Shown piece after piece: positions 62,601 through 64,000 of a stretch of 64,000 nt of DNA. Source of the DNA: Sambucus nigra (lineage: Eukaryota > Streptophyta > Magnoliopsida > Dipsacales > Adoxaceae); assembly GCA_949130495.1 (NCBI GenBank), contig OX422223.1, positions 73,716,751-73,780,750 on the forward strand. The letters run 5' to 3'. A model generated the notes under the pieces. That model was not told the DNA's origin. It searched no databases and was given only the letters and a program-made list of their open reading frames with translations. Position 1 is the first letter of the stretch. Every line of letters begins with the position of its first letter. The position numbers and the translations under genes are program-made.

Positions 62601-64000
62601 CCCCGGAATGGCAAAAACAATGCTCCCGCTGAAGCAATCAATCATGGCCCTATATGCTACGAGCCAATCCATCCCGATGATCACATCGTGAACATGCATG
62701 TCTAACACTAACATGTCCGCAGGCAATACCAAACTACCAACCTCTACCCCGACTCCCCGGCATATAAAGAAAATCAGTGACCCACTCCCTAATGGTGAGT
62801 CGACACACGTCACTGTGCTCTCTGCCGTAGCTAACAATCTTAAAGCTTTCGCGAAGTGTGTAGCTATAAAACAATGTGTAGCACCCGTATCAAATAACAC
62901 CCGACCCATAGTGCCATGGATAGGAAACGTACCCTCGATCGCGGGCGGTGCCTGTGGAACTGCAGCCTGGTGAACGTTGTAGACACGTCCATACTGTAGT
63001 TGCCCCTGTTGAGCTGGGACTGCTGGAATGGGTGGCAATGCTGCCATCTGTGGCGGTGCGGGAAGAGCGGCGGGAAACCTAGGTCTTTGTGGCTCCTGGC
63101 GAGCACCCTGCTGCTGCTGCTGTGGGGCCCTGCCCCTATCAGGACAATCCTGCTTCTTATGGCCAGTTTTGCCACAAGTAAAGCACTTCCCTGGGAAGTT
63201 TCCTCCCCTCTGCCCCTGCTGTCCCCGGCCCTGGTGGCCGTTACCATTCCTCCCTTGGCCCTGCTGGCCCTGATGGAACTGCTGCCCATTCTGCCCCTGC
63301 TGGCCCTGCTGGCCGTTTGGACCCTGATGGCCCTGGCGGAAACCTCCCTGTCCCTGCCTGTAGTTCCCTGATCGGAACCTCTTATTGTCCCCCTGCTGGG
63401 TACCCTGCTCAGTCTGTCTCTGCCCCTGACCGGTTTGTGCCCCGCTGGCACCATGTCCTCCAGTCCTGCCCTGATGGCTAGACTCCCCTGACCGCTTGCC
63501 CTCGACCATATGAAAACGGTGGTCCTGGCAGTGTAGTAATGCAGCGTTAACCACATCAGAATACGTGGCCAACGATAGGTTCCCAAGCAGATGCTGCCGG
63601 ATTCTCCAATTCAACCCGTCGGTGAACTTCTCTATCTTCTTCTTCTCTGTTGGAATCTCGTCTGGAACGATATTCAACAAGTTAGTGAACTCGGCCTCAT
63701 ACTCGGCCACTGTCTTGCCCTCTTGCTTCAAACTCATCAGCTTCCTCCTCATCTCTGTATGAACTGCGGACGAAAAATACTTGCGGTCGAACCGCACCCA
63801 GAACTCCTGAATCGTGAGGGTATCCCTCTCCTCCGCGGTGGTAATAGACTCCCACCACTGTAGCGCAGATCCAACTAGCTTGAAAGTAGCTAGCACCTGT
63901 TTCTGAACATCAGTGCACTCATGCATCCTTAAATGCCTCTGCATGTCCTTCCTCCATTGGCTCGAGATAACCACATCTGAGCTTCCAGCAAACTCTGGTG
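59604..64000 (-). CDS. Gag-pol polyprotein of F with chromodomain (5' end beyond window)
   Basis: A single uninterrupted frame ends at the stop 59604-59606. It stays open through the window edge; the codon at 63974 is GTG inside gag, so the true start is outside. Numbering from that codon: gag about 1-160, Gln/Gly-rich linker 161-260, zinc knuckle C264-C267-H272-C277, protease DTG at 362-364, RT with D619 and FIDD 681-684, RNase H with D830, E867, D892 and D935, integrase zinc ligands H1036, H1043, C1073 and C1076, catalytic D1106, D1167 and E1203, a GPY/F-like module about 1341-1355, and a C-terminal chromodomain about 1402-1450. The proteins would form particles, copy the RNA and insert the DNA, with the chromodomain steering to marked chromatin. 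All catalytic residues checked are present, so the element may be competent if its 5' end is intact. Confidence 0.97.
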   Translation of the reverse strand, partial: PEFAGSSDVVISSQWRKDMQRHLRMHECTDVQKQVLATFKLVGSALQWWESITTAEERDTLTIQEFWVRFDRKYFSSAVHTEMRRKLMSLKQEGKTVAEYEAEFTNLLNIVPDEIPTEKKKIEKFTDGLNWRIRQHLLGNLSLATYSDVVNAALLHCQDHRFHMVEGKRSGESSHQGRTGGHGASGAQTGQGQRQTEQGTQQGDNKRFRSGNYRQGQGGFRQGHQGPNGQQGQQGQNGQQFHQGQQGQGRNGNGHQGRGQQGQRGGNFPGKCFTCGKTGHKKQDCPDRGRAPQQQQQGARQEPQRPRFPAALPAPPQMAALPPIPAVPAQQGQLQYGRVYNVHQAAVPQAPPAIEGTFPIHGTMGRVLFDTGATHCFIATHFAKALRLLATAESTVTCVDSPLGSGSLIFFICRGVGVEVGSLVLPADMLVLDMHVHDVIIGMDWLVAYRAMIDCFSGSIVFAIPGQEMFIVAMPRPEGGSTAHLYYIEEDTSKEVVIPLDSIPVVREYSDVFQEIPGLPPSREIDFVIDLLPGTRPIARAPYRMAPAEMRELRDQIEQLLGQGFIRRSTSPWGAPVLFVKKRDGSLRLCVDYRELNKVTIRNKYPLPRIDDLFDQLRGASFFSKIDLRSGYHQLRIREEDVSKTAFLSRYGSYEFRVMPFGLTNAPAVFMDLMNRVFRDFLDQFVIVFIDDILVYSQTEEEHAEHLRMVLQTLRQNELYAKYEKCGFWLKEVQFLGHIISDQGISVDPGKVSAVREWGQPTTPTEIRSFLGLAGYYRRFIWGFSEIAGPLTHLTRKGVPYIWSDACQLAFDELKDKLTSAPVLALPRPGVEYLVYTDASLQGLGGVLQQERQAIAYASRKLKPHEKNYPTHDLELAAVVFALRIWRHYLLGEKFQLFTDHKSLQYLFTQKELNTRQRRWLEFVKDYQFDIQYHPGKANVVADALSRRPADEVAEVWKAKWKELGHQDAVARSFMAVMTVTPQIVTKVVRAQANDSFCQEQIVRLLAEGAESYTVSSDGGLRFNGRLVVPEGEELRHDVMAESHGSRFAVHPGGDKMYQDMRRQYWWSGMNRDIAEFVSKCATCQLVKVDHQRPTGLLQPLEVPVWMWESISMDFITGLPTSQRGHDSVWVIVDRLSKVAHFLPVRTDYTAGQYAQLFISEIVRLHGVPLNIVSDRDKIFVSRFWESFQEAMGTELRLSTAYHPQTDGQTERTNQMLEDMLRMCIIDFGGGWEQYLPLVEFAYNNSYQFTIGMAPFEALYGRPCRSPACWLEVGDNKLLGPEVIQDTSARIELIRSRIRVAQDRQKSYADAKRFFREFQVGDQVLLRVSPMKGIMRFGKKGKLAPRYVGSFPIIERIGPVAYRLGLQEHLHRIHDVFHISSLRKYLRDDLAHSHIAVEDIDLQPDSSYEEGPIAILDRSERKLRSKIVPLVRVQWRHHNVEESTWEREDEMRERYPELFLAGTF

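Larger units (their letters stand above)
56565..64000 (-). mobile_element. Chromovirus (Tekay/Del-like) retrotransposon F, 3' part
   Basis: The minus-strand element includes the 3' LTR (56565-59561), PPT and gag-pol ORF. The 5' LTR, PBS and gag start lie beyond the window. Its left flank GTTTT (56560-56564) would be the target duplication. It inserted in the ~170-bp satellite. The ORF is intact, so this is the youngest-looking element here. A C-terminal chromodomain and 3-kb LTRs fit the Tekay/Del branch of chromoviruses. Confidence 0.93.

Noticed and set aside
62864..63586. 240-codon frame within the gag-pol of F, and plus-strand leucine/proline-rich frames across the same area
   Set aside because: They are shadows of the Gln/Gly-rich gag linker in other frames.
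59604..63974. Taking 63974 as the polyprotein start
   Set aside because: That codon is GTG within gag and the frame stays open upstream to the window edge, so the real start is outside.

Overview
The window looks like heterochromatic, repeat-dominated nuclear DNA from a flowering plant, probably a eudicot. The reasons are nested Ty3/gypsy and Ty1/copia LTR retrotransposons primed by initiator-Met tRNA, an Athila-like gypsy element, a plant L1-type LINE tail, a PIF/Harbinger-like MITE, a CACTA-like terminus, tandem satellites and long TA/GA/GT microsatellites. I could not support any cellular protein gene, tRNA or rRNA gene. The species cannot be resolved from the sequence.

Layout. 1-11735: an old LTR (L) split by a complete 9.9-kb element (A, 1695-11567, TSD TTTAA). 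A has 2.9-kb LTRs and a 4.0-kb internal region without recognisable gag-pol, so it is LARD-like. 11736-13920: mostly unassigned. 13925-15461: a degenerate ~165-bp repeat array, then a 48-bp minisatellite. 15462-~20310: element B, a related retroelement collapsed by a deletion running from inside its 5' LTR into gag. ~20310-28815: element D, a minus-strand gypsy relic whose LTR-like part is split by solo LTR C (20831-24276, TSD AGAGG). 29345-29985: LINE fragment. 30525-33835: two convergent copia relics (E on +, G on -). 34315-~42200: Athila-like element H, with a MITE inserted in its pol end, an extra acidic ORF behind a TATA box, and a probable 3' LTR. 42223-~48800: an LTR-like unit and the 5' part of minus-strand element J. 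50670-51115: CACTA-like end. 51128-56564: ~170-bp satellite, split by solo LTR K (51422-54454, TSD GGGTG) and then entered by element F. 56565-64000: the 3' LTR and uninterrupted gag-pol-chromodomain ORF of F, a chromovirus (probably Tekay/Del) whose 5' end lies outside the window.

How the parts relate. A, B, C, F, K and L carry one family of long LTRs (TGTAAYACCC start, a conserved block resembling GGAAGGGTCGAAATAGTCA, GTCACA-type end). F is the only one here with an intact polyprotein. A shares its PPT context and LTR termini with F but has no proteins, so it is a candidate non-autonomous partner. The most striking signal is a cassette at an equivalent position in these LTRs. It is made of short perfect palindromes, always with a TCGA core, but the palindrome differs between elements: GATCGATC in A and C, GAATCGATTC in B and K, CGTTCGAACG in F and L.
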